Source: Helopsaltes ochotensis
Taxonomy: Eukaryota > Chordata > Aves > Passeriformes > Locustellidae
Assembly (NCBI GenBank): GCA_013400155.1
Contig: VXBM01000271.1
Span: 39,795-103,794 of the forward strand
Length of the DNA stretch: 64,000 bases
Reading direction: 5' to 3'
This document shows, piece by piece, positions 50,994 through 62,562 of the stretch. A program made the translations under genes and the position numbers. The notes below the pieces were generated by a model. The model did no database searches. It was not told the origin of the DNA and was given only the letters and a program-made list of their open reading frames with translations. Numbering within the stretch: position 1 is the first letter of the stretch; every line of letters begins with the position of its first letter.

Positions 50994-53597
50994 ACTTTGG
51001 TTCATTGGCATTAAAGATCTTTATTTAGTTTATTATCACTAACATTTTTACATTTTTACAAAAGGTTTCTCACCTTATTTCCCTAAAATGTGTGAATCAC
51101 ACGTGGTTAATATATCTCTGAGTGTAGAAACCCATTAGATTTAAAAATACTCGGCTGCCACTGTAGTGCCATACTTTGCTTTTATGAGGTAGTGATATTT
51201 TAAAAACACATACACAAATTTATTTAAATGTTTGGACAAAGTCAGAATGTTAACACTGCAAATAGAAATAAATTGTCCTGTAATCTTTTCTGATTTTTTT
51301 AACATTTGTTTTGTGTTACTCTCTGCAAGTATAATGAATCTCTTTCACTATTTGCTGTGGAAGAAAGGTTCAATAGAAGAACACTGACAGGTGGATAGGA
51401 GTTAATTTTGAACCTCTCTGCATATACAAAATACTAATAAATTAGTTGAAACTAAAAAATTCCTCTATATCCTTTCTGAATGCATTAAAATTTATGCCAG
51501 CCTTTCCCTTCTGTGTCAGGTCATGAGTGACATTTGAACAACAATTTTTGTTCACATGTGGCATATCTAGATTGTCTCTGGTTTCTCTTTAAAAATATGA
51601 ACAACCTCTTCCCTACCCCCTCCTCAAGCCCAAAAACCCAGAACAATGCCATAATGATGCTATTTTCAAAGTCCTTTCTGTCACCACTAGAAGGTTATAC
51701 ACAAGTCATTCTTTTGTTATATAGAATCGATCCTGTATCTTAGTTGCTAGAATTTTGCATACATATAAAGGTTTTTTTGTTATAAACAAAGACAACCAAC
51801 ATGCTTTTAATGGTGAAGTGTTTCAAATATCATTTGTCTATTATCACCAGAATAATATCAGAAAATAAGGTTATTCAGATTTTAACAAATCCATTTAGAT
51901 ACTAGATCTTGGTTTATGCCTCTGTACCATCACAAGAAGCAAAAAACTGTATGAAATTGCATTACGATTCTTTTGTGCGTATAATGCTTTTTTCTTTTTC
52001 CTACTTGTACTTTGCAACCAAGGTTAAAAGTAATAGATACAGAAAACAAATTGGATCTAGAAATATTTAAAATTACAGGCTCAGATTTTCCTTAGCTAAG
52101 AGCTCAGAGTTAAATACAAAGGGGTTATTATGGATCTGCTTACTAATAACTATGATTATCCCAAATGAAAAGAGTAATTGTTATATATAAATTGCAAATG
52201 GCTCCTCACAAAACAGCATGTTTTCTCAGGACCCATGGGCAATGCAAATATAGCAGGGTAGTTGTTCTAGTAAGGCTTACTGAACATCTATTCTTGCAAC
52301 TTTCTTTTTTTGTCAAATTTGTGAAACCAAGCACTTATCTATGACAAAAATATAATGATAAGAAGAAGTAGGGCTGCTTGGCATAAGATAATATTAAATG
52401 CAAGACACTTGCAAGATGTTCTCTTCAAGATCAGAAAATTGTTGGTTATCATTGGATACGTTTCAACAGGAGGTCTGGTTTTTATTTTTATCTTGAGATG
52501 TATTTCTCTTTACAGTTGGCATCTAACTTTCACATCAAACCTTCACATGTATAAACAAGATCAAAAGTTTTGAAAAACTTTAAATTCCTCAGTCAGCATT
52601 TCTTTTATGAGTTCAGTCATATTATTACTTTACGTAGCAAGGTATGTCTTCTCCCTCTGTTTCCTTTTAGTTATTTTTCATAACCATGGAAGAATTAACG
52701 GTGTTGCAGCCTTAGAAATGGAGCAGCATCAGAAAATGGGGTGAACAAATGATCTGGACTAAAAGGCCTGGATGTAAATGTATAGCTTTCATTTATCAAA
52801 AATGAATAGAATGATTGGGATTGTCATACTCTACCATTTTTCAGTTCTCAAACTGCTTTATTTTTTTTTAAGATAACAGTAGTTTTTTATGCATACACCT
52901 GTGTTTTGGATAATCTATGCAAAATCAAACCTAGATGCAGGAAGATAATCAGCAGGGGTGCTTCTGGGAGGCAGAGGAATTGGGCTGGAAGGGATCACTG
53001 AGAAATATTCTAAGGAGAGTGGAGTCTTTGTGTGCAGTTCTTGCACAATTACACAAAGCTGCTTCACAGAACCCCTTGTTTAATTTTGTTTTATTTTTCT
53101 TTAATAGGTAAAGATAGCATCAGATGAAAAATCATTAATATCTTAAAATTATGTTATGCTTTTTGAACACCATAGTTTCTTCTGTCATTGAAGGTCAGAT
53201 TTTTTGTTGCTTTGATACAGTATGAGTCCATCAAGTTTGTGGAAGTTTGCATCAATAACAGTGGTTTTGCGGGGATTTATGCTAACTAAAACTAGTTTTC
53301 AAACTGAATTCCCTAAATTTATTTCCACCTTTTCTTAAGCTGTTCAGAAACTGTCTAAGTACAGTTGCATATTTCTTCCTCTGACATTTGTCTGACCTTA
53401 AATAGTTAAAGCTGACAGCCAAGTAGGCCTTTTTTAGTGCACAAGTCTTTGTGATATGCATTTAGGTGATGTCTGTTTCCATTTTACTAACTTGTTGTGT
53501 AGTTCATCTAACTTCTCCGACTTGAGCTGAAAGACTTGTATTTGGAGCTGTAGCTATCAGTGGAAGTAAATGAGTTGCCTCTAGTTACAACACTGTG
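50994..53597. other. non-coding stretch, no gene seen
   Basis: AT-rich unique DNA. A good polypyrimidine-AG acceptor-like site occurs near 52669 (ctctgtttccttttag), with no coding exon after it. Confidence 0.6.
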
Positions 53598-53621
53598 TTT
53601 TTTTTTGGTTTTTTTTTTTTT
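53598..53621. repeat. T9-GG-T13 tract
   Basis: A simple low-complexity run ending in gcccc. Confidence 0.9.
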
Positions 53622-53713
53622 GCCCCTTAAGCAGCAGTAGTCAGGAAACCTGGAACAGGATAAAAAAAAATCAAAATAATTGGGTGTAAGAAATCTGAAG
53701 GTACAGCAGAGAT

Positions 53714-53738
53714 GTCTTCTTTTTTTTTACAGGTAACT
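53714..53738 (+). other. candidate recursive splice site
   Basis: An unbroken pyrimidine tract (53714-53728) leads to ACAG and then directly to GTAACT at 53733-53738. This juxtaposed acceptor-donor layout, (Y)nNCAG|GTRAGT, is the form of recursive splice sites in long vertebrate introns; here donor position +5 is C rather than G. The window has no recognised host exons, so this is a motif-level call. Confidence 0.35.
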
Positions 53739-54897
53739 GTAGAATTTGAATAATTTAACCTTTAAAATGTTGTTTATTCTGTTGTGATCAAGAGGAAAAA
53801 ATGTCATTCCTTTCTTTTGCTGATGCCATTTACAGGGTATGATTACAGATGCATGGTGTAGGTGCTGGTGTACAAGGGGCCTTCATCTCAGTGAGGAGCT
53901 TTACTCTGGGAAACAAATCAACCAGAACACTTAAAAAAAAAAAAAATCACATTTGGATTTATCTTGCTTTACTCTGGACATTTAGAAGCTAAAGAGTTCG
54001 CCTTGCAAAACTAGATATGAGAAATCTGTCATAAACTATAAGATGAGCTTTTTTGGTTTATTGCCCAAATCTTGACCATTTCTTTGCTTTCTTAAATAGA
54101 TATTTGTGGTCACCCCATCTCTTGTACTCTGGAATTGGTTGCTGCCTGGGTGCTATTTGTGACAGTGGCTTCCTGTGGGCTGGAGCTGGCAGCTGGAGTT
54201 TTCCTCTCTGGGGGGCAGAGCAGGGTCCCTGTTTCCCCAGCCAGGAGCAGAGCAGCTGGAAGGTGGCAGGAGCAGCCTGAGCCCTGAGCATCAGGCCCTC
54301 CCTGGAGGCTGGATGAGGACAGGCTGGGCATCAGCCCAAGGTCTGGACTAGTTGCAGGAGAGCTGGGCACAGGCAGGGTTGTTGATGCAAATGTTGGGTA
54401 TGAGTAGGTAGCATCTCCTCTTCACAGCAGGTAATGTTTGATTTGTGTTCCCTTTCCTGAGTGCATAGTGGCACACACCGCTGAAATTGCAGTTGAAAGT
54501 GACTAGAGCAAGAGACGTTGGGATGATCAGTTCCAGCTGCCATGAAATGATCTGGTACCATTTTGCTAGCTCCAGAAGTTGCAAAATTGTTGTTGTCTTG
54601 CTTTTCTTTGAGGAGATGCAGTTCAGACTGTCATTGTTACACTGTGTATTGGTAGTGCTATGTGCTGCCTGGTACTAGTCTTTGTGGAGCCTTATTCATA
54701 GTGTCATGCCCATATGGGATTTGTCAGCACTGCTTCACCACTTGTGGGAAGATGGTGGTGTGCTGTCATTAATATTCCTATTCTGGGAAAACCAACAGAA
54801 AGTGTTCATGGAAACGTGTGAATAAATCAGGGGACACATCTCTTACCCAGAACTTTGTAGTAGAACTTCGTGTGCTTTGAAATGTGACCAAACCATA
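53739..54897. other. non-coding stretch containing a GC-rich CpG-free block
   Basis: 53739-54080 and 54390-54897 are unremarkable. 54130-54380 is described separately. Confidence 0.6.
54130..54380. other. isolated GC-rich block without CpG
   Basis: Words such as ctggagctggcagctgg, ccaggagcagagcagctgg and ccctccctggaggctgg make this the most GC-rich 250 bp of the window, yet I see no CpG in it. That pattern suggests an old methylated, decayed insertion (retroelement or LTR piece) or a former exon. Both strands are open for about 80 codons, which follows from the composition. No family was recognised. Confidence 0.5.
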
Positions 54898-55107
54898 AAA
54901 CAACAACAACAAAAAACAACAACAAAAAAAAACCCAGAAACAAACAAAACTTCACAACCTCTTGCTCTTGTCAGTAAAAAAACACAAAAAAACCCCCAAA
55001 AAACGAAAACAAACAAACAAACAAAAAAAACAAAACAAAAGCAAACAAACAAACAAAAAAAAACAAAACAAAAGCAAACAAACAAACAAAAAACCCAAAA
55101 AACCCCT
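54898..55107. repeat. A-rich compound repeat: (CAA)n, (AAAC)n and a 32/33-nt tandem unit
   Basis: CAA units at 54900-54930 are followed after a unique insert by A/C-rich sequence. Within it, 55011-55042 and 55043-55075 are two tandem units of 32 and 33 nt, each three aaac steps, an A run, caaaacaaaagc. They differ by one A, and a partial third unit begins at 55076. Open frames across it are artefacts of the repeat. Confidence 0.9.
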
Positions 55108-55945
55108 GTGTTTTCTGGAACATGTTGCTTTGGCAGGTCTAGAATATATATTTTGTACTCTGTTCTCTGCCGCACCACTGCAAAAAGTCCACTGGAAATA
55201 CTTTCTTGCCGTGCAAATCATGGCCCGTAGCATGCCTTAGGGCATGGCACTTGTGGGGCTCAAGTGATAGCTGAGTTACTGTATATGCACCATATAGTTG
55301 CTTAAACTTACTTCAACATAAAACAGCACATTTACACATTAGACAAGCACAAAGTGGTCCGTGTGGAACTACTTTCACTTGAGGCAAAGTGTCCTTGTAG
55401 AGGTTTGAAGTGTGAAGTGAATTTTAGCATTTAAAATTGTACAAATAAGCAGAAAGGAAAGTTAATTTGTATTATTTTTTCTGTTTCAGGACAATTAAGG
55501 GGATTTTTTTTTTTTTTTGAAGGGTAGGAGGGCTAAGACAAATTACCCTTTTGTAAGTGTGTAAGCCAGTTTCTGAAGGAATATAAAATACAATAAAGAA
55601 TGCAGGGAGTGAGTCTCTCAGAAAAATTGAGATATGTGTTGAGTACATTTATTTTGTGTTTTATTATGTGCAGCTTTTTGTTTAGATGGGTGGAAAGGAT
55701 ATAATTGTGTTGAGTTTATGGTCTATCAGAAAAAGTGCTATGAATATCTCTTTTTCTGGGAAAACACTTGTTATTGGGTATCCATTTGCATATTTGAATA
55801 TATTTCAAGATCAGTCTTACAGGTTGTATTGCATCCTACTTGAAACAGTGGCATATGCAGAGGGATAGTGTAATGTGAAATTTATCACTTTACCATAAAG
55901 TTCTTTTAATGCAAATTGTGTTTGCTTTGCGGTTTGTTCTTTTTT

Positions 55946-55946
<1 letters not shown>
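55108..55946. other. non-coding stretch, no gene seen
   Basis: Contains an acceptor-like ttttttctgtttcag near 55489 and a T15 run at 55504-55518. No exon was recognised. Confidence 0.6.

Positions 55947-55947
<1 letters not shown>

Positions 55948-55977
<30 letters not shown>
55948..55977. repeat. (TTG)10 microsatellite
   Basis: About ten perfect TTG units flanked by T runs on both sides; a likely variable locus. Confidence 0.95.
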
Positions 55978-55978
<1 letters not shown>

Positions 55979-56479
55979 TGGTTTTTTTTCTTTTTTTCAT
56001 CCCTGAGGAGGTTTCCAAAAAATGTTCACCAAAACATTGTAAACTATTTGAATTGTTTGGATTTGATGATTCAGGTGGAAATATTCCCAGTGTACAGTGG
56101 CAGATCTGAGAAGACTGATTTATGAACAGCAGCAGTAATTCAGAGACCAAAATGTGGTGTGCACTATGACTTGCAGACGATTAAAGTCTCTCCATGGAAG
56201 GCATTGGAATTGCATCTGAGAATGAAGCCACCACATCCCAGTTACCATAACACAATAGCAAGCTGCAAGTAAAATGACTGCTGGGGCAACTGAGGAGTAC
56301 TTATTTTTTGCTGTGGCTACAAAAGCTTTGACAGTTGCCTTTTCAGACCTAGAATGTCTAGGTGTCATGGAGAGCTTGGGATTGCCTAGCAAGGGGTGGT
56401 CTCTACAGCTGCCTGAACTTGAATGGACAGGACAATCTAAAAATCAGCCTCTCTAGCATGTAGTTCACAGTGTGTTAAG

Positions 56480-57018
56480 CCCCCATTTTAATTTACAGTC
56501 CATAATACAGTTTCTCTGGCAGCGATTCATAAATCTCCATTTCATCCGTACGGCCGCTGCATTATAATGGCGCTTTCCCTGGTGCTGCCTCTATCTGTTA
56601 GGACATGCAGCATTCAGCGGTAGGAATGTCACTGCTGCCAGTCCTCGCAGATGCCTAGCGTTATTGAAAGTGCATTGATACCTCCCATTGCCATGCAGGG
56701 CCATGGTCATTAAAATTTTATCATGTAAGCCCTGCTGTCTTCACCAAAGAGCAATTGAGAACCATAGCGGAGGATGATCATGCATTTTATCAGAATCTTC
56801 TGAAAGGAAAAATCCAGCAGGCTCAGAGCAGGAAGAAACCAGGATTACATTTCCTTTAATTTAAATATAATATAATACAATGTCAAAACCCATGAAATTG
56901 ACATTTATCTACTGTAGTTCATTTAAACTTTTTCCCCCCGAGTGGCTCAGTGTCCCATGGTTGCACAACAGTTCAAACCAGTTGCACATGATGTAATTTT
57001 CTTATGTTTTCCCTGCAG
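56480..57018. promoter_or_regulatory. candidate conserved non-coding element retaining CpGs
   Basis: Nine CpG sites fall between 56523 and 56769 (56523, 56547, 56551, 56555, 56571, 56618, 56646, 56659, 56768) in a region where CpG is otherwise rare, including ccgtacggccgctgc. The block also has attataatgg, repeated cca-type words and no simple repeat. Retention of CpG in AT-rich DNA suggests either purifying selection or lack of germline methylation, both typical of developmental enhancers. It runs directly into the candidate exon at 57019. Function is inferred. Confidence 0.5.
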
Positions 57019-57204
57019 GGCAGATATTCATCAAAACATGCAACAGGCAGCTAAAGCAAAAGGCAGCAGGCTATAGATTATCACACTGATTTTTGGGAGG
57101 TCAGACTTTCGGATAAGTAGGTTTAGAGGTTGGGCCATTAGTGCTTGCTAGCACCAATGCAGATAGAATCTGGCAGTCATGTAACGAAGCAGAGAATTCT
57201 GCAG
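57019..57204 (+). other. candidate 186-nt exon with stops in all frames
   Basis: A strong acceptor (ttttcttatgttttccctgcag, a long pyrimidine tract ending in CAG at 57016-57018) is followed 186 nt later by a strong donor GCAG|GTAAGG at 57205. The segment length is a multiple of three, but every forward frame meets a stop: frame 1 at codon 12, frame 2 at codon 19, frame 3 at codon 23. If used, it would be a non-coding exon, or a 'poison' exon that lowers the mRNA level. No database match could be made. Confidence 0.25.
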
Positions 57205-57232
57205 GTAAGGCAATAAAGAAGTTTCCATATTG

Positions 57233-57250
57233 AAAAAAAAAAAAAAAAAA
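57233..57250. repeat. A18 homopolymer
   Basis: Eighteen A, lying 28 bases after the donor-like site at 57205. Confidence 0.9.
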
Positions 57251-58542
57251 GACATTTATTGGCCAAAATCTTCTGATTTGCTGTTTGCAAAACATCACAA
57301 GAAGTTTCTCCTTGTTGTGGTAGTTTTACCAGGATTCTTTACTTTTTCTTAATGTTGTGTTTGTGTATGTGTTGTTTCTGTTTCAGCTACAAATAAAAAG
57401 AAAGTAGAGAAAGAAGATTACAGAATGAATTACTTTTAAAAAATATATAGGAAATATTTATAAAGTACTTATTCCTGGTAAACTAGGAAATACATGAAAA
57501 AGGTGAATTTGAGCTGTTTTCTGAAGTGATATCTCCTTTAATTTTTTTTCCTACTGTGTTAAACTAACTGAGATTACATTTATACAGAGATTACACTTCA
57601 CTCCTACAGAAGACAGAGTCTTTCCGAGTTTCTCACCACCTTTTATATAAAGATCTAGTTCCCACAGAAGAAATACTAAGAATATAATGATTTGAATTCA
57701 CAGCCTGTTGCAAACTTTAGATTCGCTAGTTTGCCCCTAAAGAGAGGTAAGATCTATAACCAAAAGTTTCTAGCCCATGTAATTGTTCCTAAACGAATAA
57801 GAATAAAGACAGAGCCAGATCTCCTGCAGGTAAAAAAGTATTTTTGTTCTCATGTTTCATGCATAATGTGAACTATTTCAGTGGTAGGTGGACTTCAATG
57901 AGTAATGAATTCAGGAACAGCAAACCAAATTTTCCTAGAAGACTGCTATCTAGCTGTTCTTACTTTTAAAGCAAAAAGGGGATTTTTTTTTTTTTCCTGT
58001 AAAGTATTAGTAGTAGTGCCAAACACTTCAAAGATACTTAAAAGAAGCAGGTATTTCCATTATTTAATGAAATAAAGGAGAAAAAAAAAAAAAAGTTTTT
58101 TCCTTATTGAGAAATAATATTTATTCCTAGCATTGTCAGCAGTGGGTATTGTATGAATGTTGCTTCTGGATTTTTTTCTTAATTTTTAAAGAAACTTTGG
58201 CTTTAGATCAGGTGGCTAACTAGCAAGTTCTTACCTTTTAATGTGTATATATTATCACCGTGATTTCATTTCACTTAATAGCTAAAATTATTTCAGCTAT
58301 TGGCTTATCTTCTCATTCTTTTATAAATGCCACTTTTTTTATCTCTGTGTCAGGCTAACTTTGACTACATAGAATGTTGGCTTGCCCCAAGATTTTTAGC
58401 AACTTAAGCAACAATTTACATCAGGGAAAGTCTAGTGTAACAATGACAAAATGTTGTGAAATGACGCACAAGCAAAGATATGTTGATATTAAAAAAATTA
58501 ACTGTCCTCTCTGAACAAGTTTATATTCTGAGCTACAGAGGG

Positions 58543-58572
58543 TGTTTGTTTGTTTTGTTTTGTTTTGTTTTA
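58543..58572. repeat. (TTTTG)n microsatellite
   Basis: TTTG units turn into three to four TTTTG units. Confidence 0.9.
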
Positions 58573-59849
58573 ATAAGTGTGATTCTACACGTTCTGGAGA
58601 CACTCACACTTTTACAATTCTCTTGAAACTCTCAAAAGAGGATGTAAATGGCAAAAAGAACTGCGATGCAGCCATCTGTGAAGGGAGGAAGTGGTTTCTC
58701 CACTGTGAAAATCTCCACAGCTTCATCTTTGTCCACTCTTTTCTACAGGCCCTCTGAGAAAGGAGGATGGCAGACTTGAGAAGCTTTGGAGTAACTGGTG
58801 TGCTTCTTTGAGGGCCTGCTGCTGACATTGTTTTAGACCACTGATCTTATTCCTGTGGCTTCAAGTGCATTAGAAACAAATAAGCAAGGGATTTTTGCAA
58901 GAAATATTTCTGTTTGCTTTTTGTCTTTCACTGTACTTTATGATCTAGCTTTTTATATGGGTAGTAATCATTTTGGTGAATATTATCAGTTACTTAGTGA
59001 AAAATAACAGGTTTATCTTAGCAATTAAAAATATCGTCTGCACTTTCGGAATATGAAGAATCTACAAGAACTTCCACTAAATACCTATTTTTTTATAGAA
59101 ATCAGCTAGATAATTATACCTTAGAGCTCTTATTAGTAGTAATGGACAGGGTTGTGATCAAGTGTTTTAAAGCTGAAATTTGAAAATTTTTTTGAACTAT
59201 CAAGGTTGTTCTTCAAATATTTAGAATATTATTTTTCTTGCTTGTGCTTGTAGAAATGTTTCATATACTTGCAGATGAAGTCTGCTTCTTTGAAAAAAAA
59301 AAAAAAGAAAACGATATGCCCTATTTTTTGAATGCATATAACCTTTTGAAACTTGTGACTTGATGAAATCTGTTTGGACTTGTTTTCATGGATCTAGCAA
59401 TAGAGAACCCTGTGATCTCAGTTCTCTTTCTTTGCATAATACCAGGTTGTAGGTCAAAGCCTTCAGGAAGCTCTTCAAAGAAAGTACCAGAAGAATTCTC
59501 ATTATGAGTAGTAGCTAAATGACTTGAGCTTAAATTGTGTCCTTTTAAAAAACAATTTTAAAAAAGAACAGAATATTGAAATTAAGTCAACACATTGATA
59601 TAAAAAACCAGTATGATTCAGATGAAAGGCATAATATTAATTCGTGCAGTAAAAAGTTGCATTGAAATGTAAGCAAATGAGAACACAGCTCCCCCTGTGT
59701 TCAAGAAAATTTGGCAGCCTTCACTAGGGGCATTTGTACCAGCTGTAATCATTATAGTTTTATTTCTTGCATTCCTTCAGCCGTGGGAAATGTGATGAAT
59801 AAGAGCAGTCTCATAATGTGTATTGATCACCCAAGTATTAATCTGCTCA

Positions 59850-60050
59850 AGCAACATTTACCACTCACTTAGCACTTTTCATTTCTTTAAATATGAAAGC
59901 ACTTTTAAAAGGCTGATTTGGTCTGTATTTTTCCATTTTACTTATGGAGAAAACAAAGCAGAGCACGGCTAAGTGACTCTCCCTAGTCATGACCTCAGAA
60001 GGGTGAGTGAAGTGTCTTGAACTCTCATGTTCCTTGGGCTGAAAGGGGAG
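59850..60050 (+). mobile_element. ancient MIR-type SINE
   Basis: Successive matches follow the amniote MIR/CORE-SINE order: atatgaaagcactttta, then tccattttacttatgg, agaaaacaaagcagagcacgg, ctaagtgactctccctagtca, gtgagtgaagtg and ttgaactctcatg. Compare the family's gaaagcacttta, ccccattttacagatgg, gaaactgaggcacagagagg, ttaagtgacttgcccaaggtca and gaactcagg. MIR-like elements predate the bird-mammal split, which explains the divergence. It is not mobile today. Confidence 0.75.
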
Positions 60051-61155
60051 ACAAAGCTGGCCAATTTCTTCAACTATGGTTGTGCCTGCTACTTCTGTAA
60101 AAGCATCTATTGTGTACATGCTTCTCTTTTTATTTATTCTCTAAAAATAAGAACTTTTCCCATGTTTGTTCTATCTCAGTTTTTTCACCGCTACCCATCT
60201 TCCTGCCTTTTCTAGGCTTGAAAAACGCATTCACACAAATACCCATGTAGATTTTGAGGGCTGAATTCAAGGTTCTCTTGTTCTTCTTCTTGATCGTGGT
60301 GTACGGTCAGTCTTAGGAAAAGGTGCTTGTAGGGAAGTCTAGTTCAGCACTTCAGCTTTAACAGATGTAGTACTTCATTTTTATCTCTTTCTGACAGTAC
60401 TCCAGCAGGAGTTTTCCAGGGGTCTGGGACAATGTTTTGTGCAAGATAAGATAATACAGCGCACACATGCTGATTCCTAAAAATGTGCTCTCTAGCATAC
60501 CACGTTGATAGCACAGCAAGTAAACAACAATAACTACCTCTCTGGCACACACATCCACAGCTATCGCCGAGGGACACTGCCATCCGAAACCTTTTCTTCC
60601 ATGCAGTGCTGCACAGCTGGGCATGGGCACTTGTGATTTATGGTCCACTGACTGCAGCTTCAGCTAGCCTTCTCTGAAGCAGATTTTGCTTTTGAAACGG
60701 CCAGTCTCTGCTTTGTTCTTTGTTTGAAAAAAGAAATCAACTGAGTTTTCCACTAGATTTGTAAAGTTCCAAAACCTTTTGTTTCAGTGACAAATACTTC
60801 ATCCATTGAAACATTTTACATGTCAGGATGGAACCATCCCCAGGCTGATTTAAAGGCAGAAGACAGAAATGGGCCACTCCAGGCTTCCTCTAAATAGTTT
60901 AGATGAGAACAATGAACTAACAGTTCCACACAGGTTTCAGAGGCAGCTGAATTTGCTGGATTGCTGAGTCACTGAAAAGCTGTTACATGAACGAGACAAT
61001 AATTTCTTTCAATTAGAAACCCATAGAGGCATGAATATACTTCCACTATCATGGAGGTAAAGTGGAAGTTGGGCTCCATTTTGGTGATGTATTCCTCTGC
61101 TGCTGTAGGGCAAGCGGCAGACAATGGAACTGTGCACCTGCTTATAGATGCCAAA
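60051..61155. other. non-coding stretch, no gene seen
   Basis: Unique DNA. 60550-60700 is slightly richer in GC with isolated CpGs (tcgccgaggg), possibly constrained. No exon was recognised. Confidence 0.55.
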
Positions 61156-61197
61156 CTTTTCCTTTCCTTTTCCTTTCCTTTTTCTTTCTTCCTTTCA
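61156..61197. repeat. (CCTTT)n polypyrimidine repeat
   Basis: About seven cctttt/cctttc units, ending in cctttcag. Confidence 0.9.
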
Positions 61198-61250
61198 GTA
61201 ATTCTAGCTCTCTTTTCTAAATTCATTTTACTGTTGGCTGACTGTCACTG

Positions 61251-61264
61251 GTCACCATAGCAAC
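61251..61264 (+). promoter_or_regulatory. RFX X-box motif
   Basis: gtcaccatagcaac fits the RFX-family X-box consensus GTNRCC-N(0-3)-RGYAAC exactly, with a 2-base spacer. RFX factors regulate ciliary, immune and neural genes through such sites. It lies in a low-repeat, somewhat GC-richer block (61030-61330), which favours an enhancer or promoter-proximal role, but no transcription start can be assigned. Confidence 0.55.
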
Positions 61265-62561
61265 AACCTCTGGAAGCAGCAGGTCTGGGTTGCCCGATGT
61301 GAGCATCTTCACATTTGAGCCTTGCCAAGGCTAACTATTAATCCAGGGTTATATATTGGCTCAACACAGTAGGATTGTTTTTTGCCACTTTAGCTGTCTG
61401 CCTTACTTTTCTTTTCCTGAGTTGGTTCTTCTCTTTCCTAGCTTATCTTTTGGGCAATCTGGTGCTAATTTTCATTCGTTAATCATTTTAATCAGGTTAG
61501 CTTAAGAATTTTTAAATAAAATAGCATACAATTGCATTAAAGAGCCTCTTTTTAAAGTAAGATTCATAATTAAAAAGAAGGATTTGAGATAATATTGTTC
61601 TTAGGACAAATATTTACAGTTTCTTAGGAAAAAAAATATATTTGAAAGCTCTTTAGATGTTTGCATGGTGTAACAATGGTGAGTTTTCTCCTTGGTTAAT
61701 GTGGAGAGAAATACATTCAATAGTAGTGTGTTTGGAGACAAGCAACTACTATGGAATAGGTGTGAATGATATTGCATTTAATGACAGCATAACAGTCTTT
61801 AAAATTTTTTAAACCCCTATTCTCTGACCATAAAACAGCATATAACAGTAGTTGAAACCTTGCTGTAAAGCAAATATAGCAAAGTGGTTAAGAGTTGGGA
61901 AACTTGGTTGGGAAATGAGAGCTGAAAGAGAAAACTGCAGTGCAGTGATTGGTTTGATTTGCTGAATAAATTGCTATGTTCAGATTCAATTTGTATCAAT
62001 AAGGAGAGCACTGTACACCTGCAGAGCCTGTCACACTTGGTATCCAAAATTCTGACACAGCTAGTCTTAAACAATCTTTTTCCTGTTGTCAATAATGAAA
62101 GCCAAAAAATCCTCAAAGTACCCCACCAAAAACACCCGACCTCTAAAGTATGTAGTATTTGCATTTTTATTCCATATATGTGAAAAAAAATGAGCAATGC
62201 TTCTTTGGGGTATTTCCTTAAGGATACATAATACTTTTAATAAATGTATGGAATATTGCACTATTCTCAATGGATTATTTTAAAAGTAGCCAAGGGGTAC
62301 TGTTCATTCAGTAGAAGGGTTTCTCTTTATTAAACCTGACTGAAAGCTAGAAGCATAATATGCTGTCTCCTTAATACAGTGGAAATTGCACTTAGATAAT
62401 TTGCAACTATGATATAAAATGAACAAATGTGTAGGCTTTTACATTTGCACCCCAGCAACTGATGTTTATTCCTGTCTGCAATCCCTGTAGCATTTCAGGA
62501 TTGAAAACAACTGGCTTCTAGGGAATGCTTTTTGTGTGTTTTGGGGTGGGTTTTTTTGGTT

Positions 62562-62562
<1 letters not shown>
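61265..62562. other. non-coding stretch, no gene seen
   Basis: AT-rich unique DNA. The minus-strand frame at 61817-62197 (126 codons) matches no known protein and has no splice support. Confidence 0.6.

Larger units (their letters stand above)
57205..59849. other. non-coding stretch with simple repeats
   Basis: Holds A18 at 57233-57250, a T13 run near 57982, A16 near 58080, and (TTTTG)n at 58543-58572. Donor-like GAG|GTAAGA occurs at 57747. No coding exon was recognised. Confidence 0.6.

Noticed and set aside
50283..51042. Frames of over 200 codons
   Set aside because: They are translations of the N gap.
52650..52760. Exon after the strong acceptor at 52669
   Set aside because: No donor at a suitable distance and short frames only.
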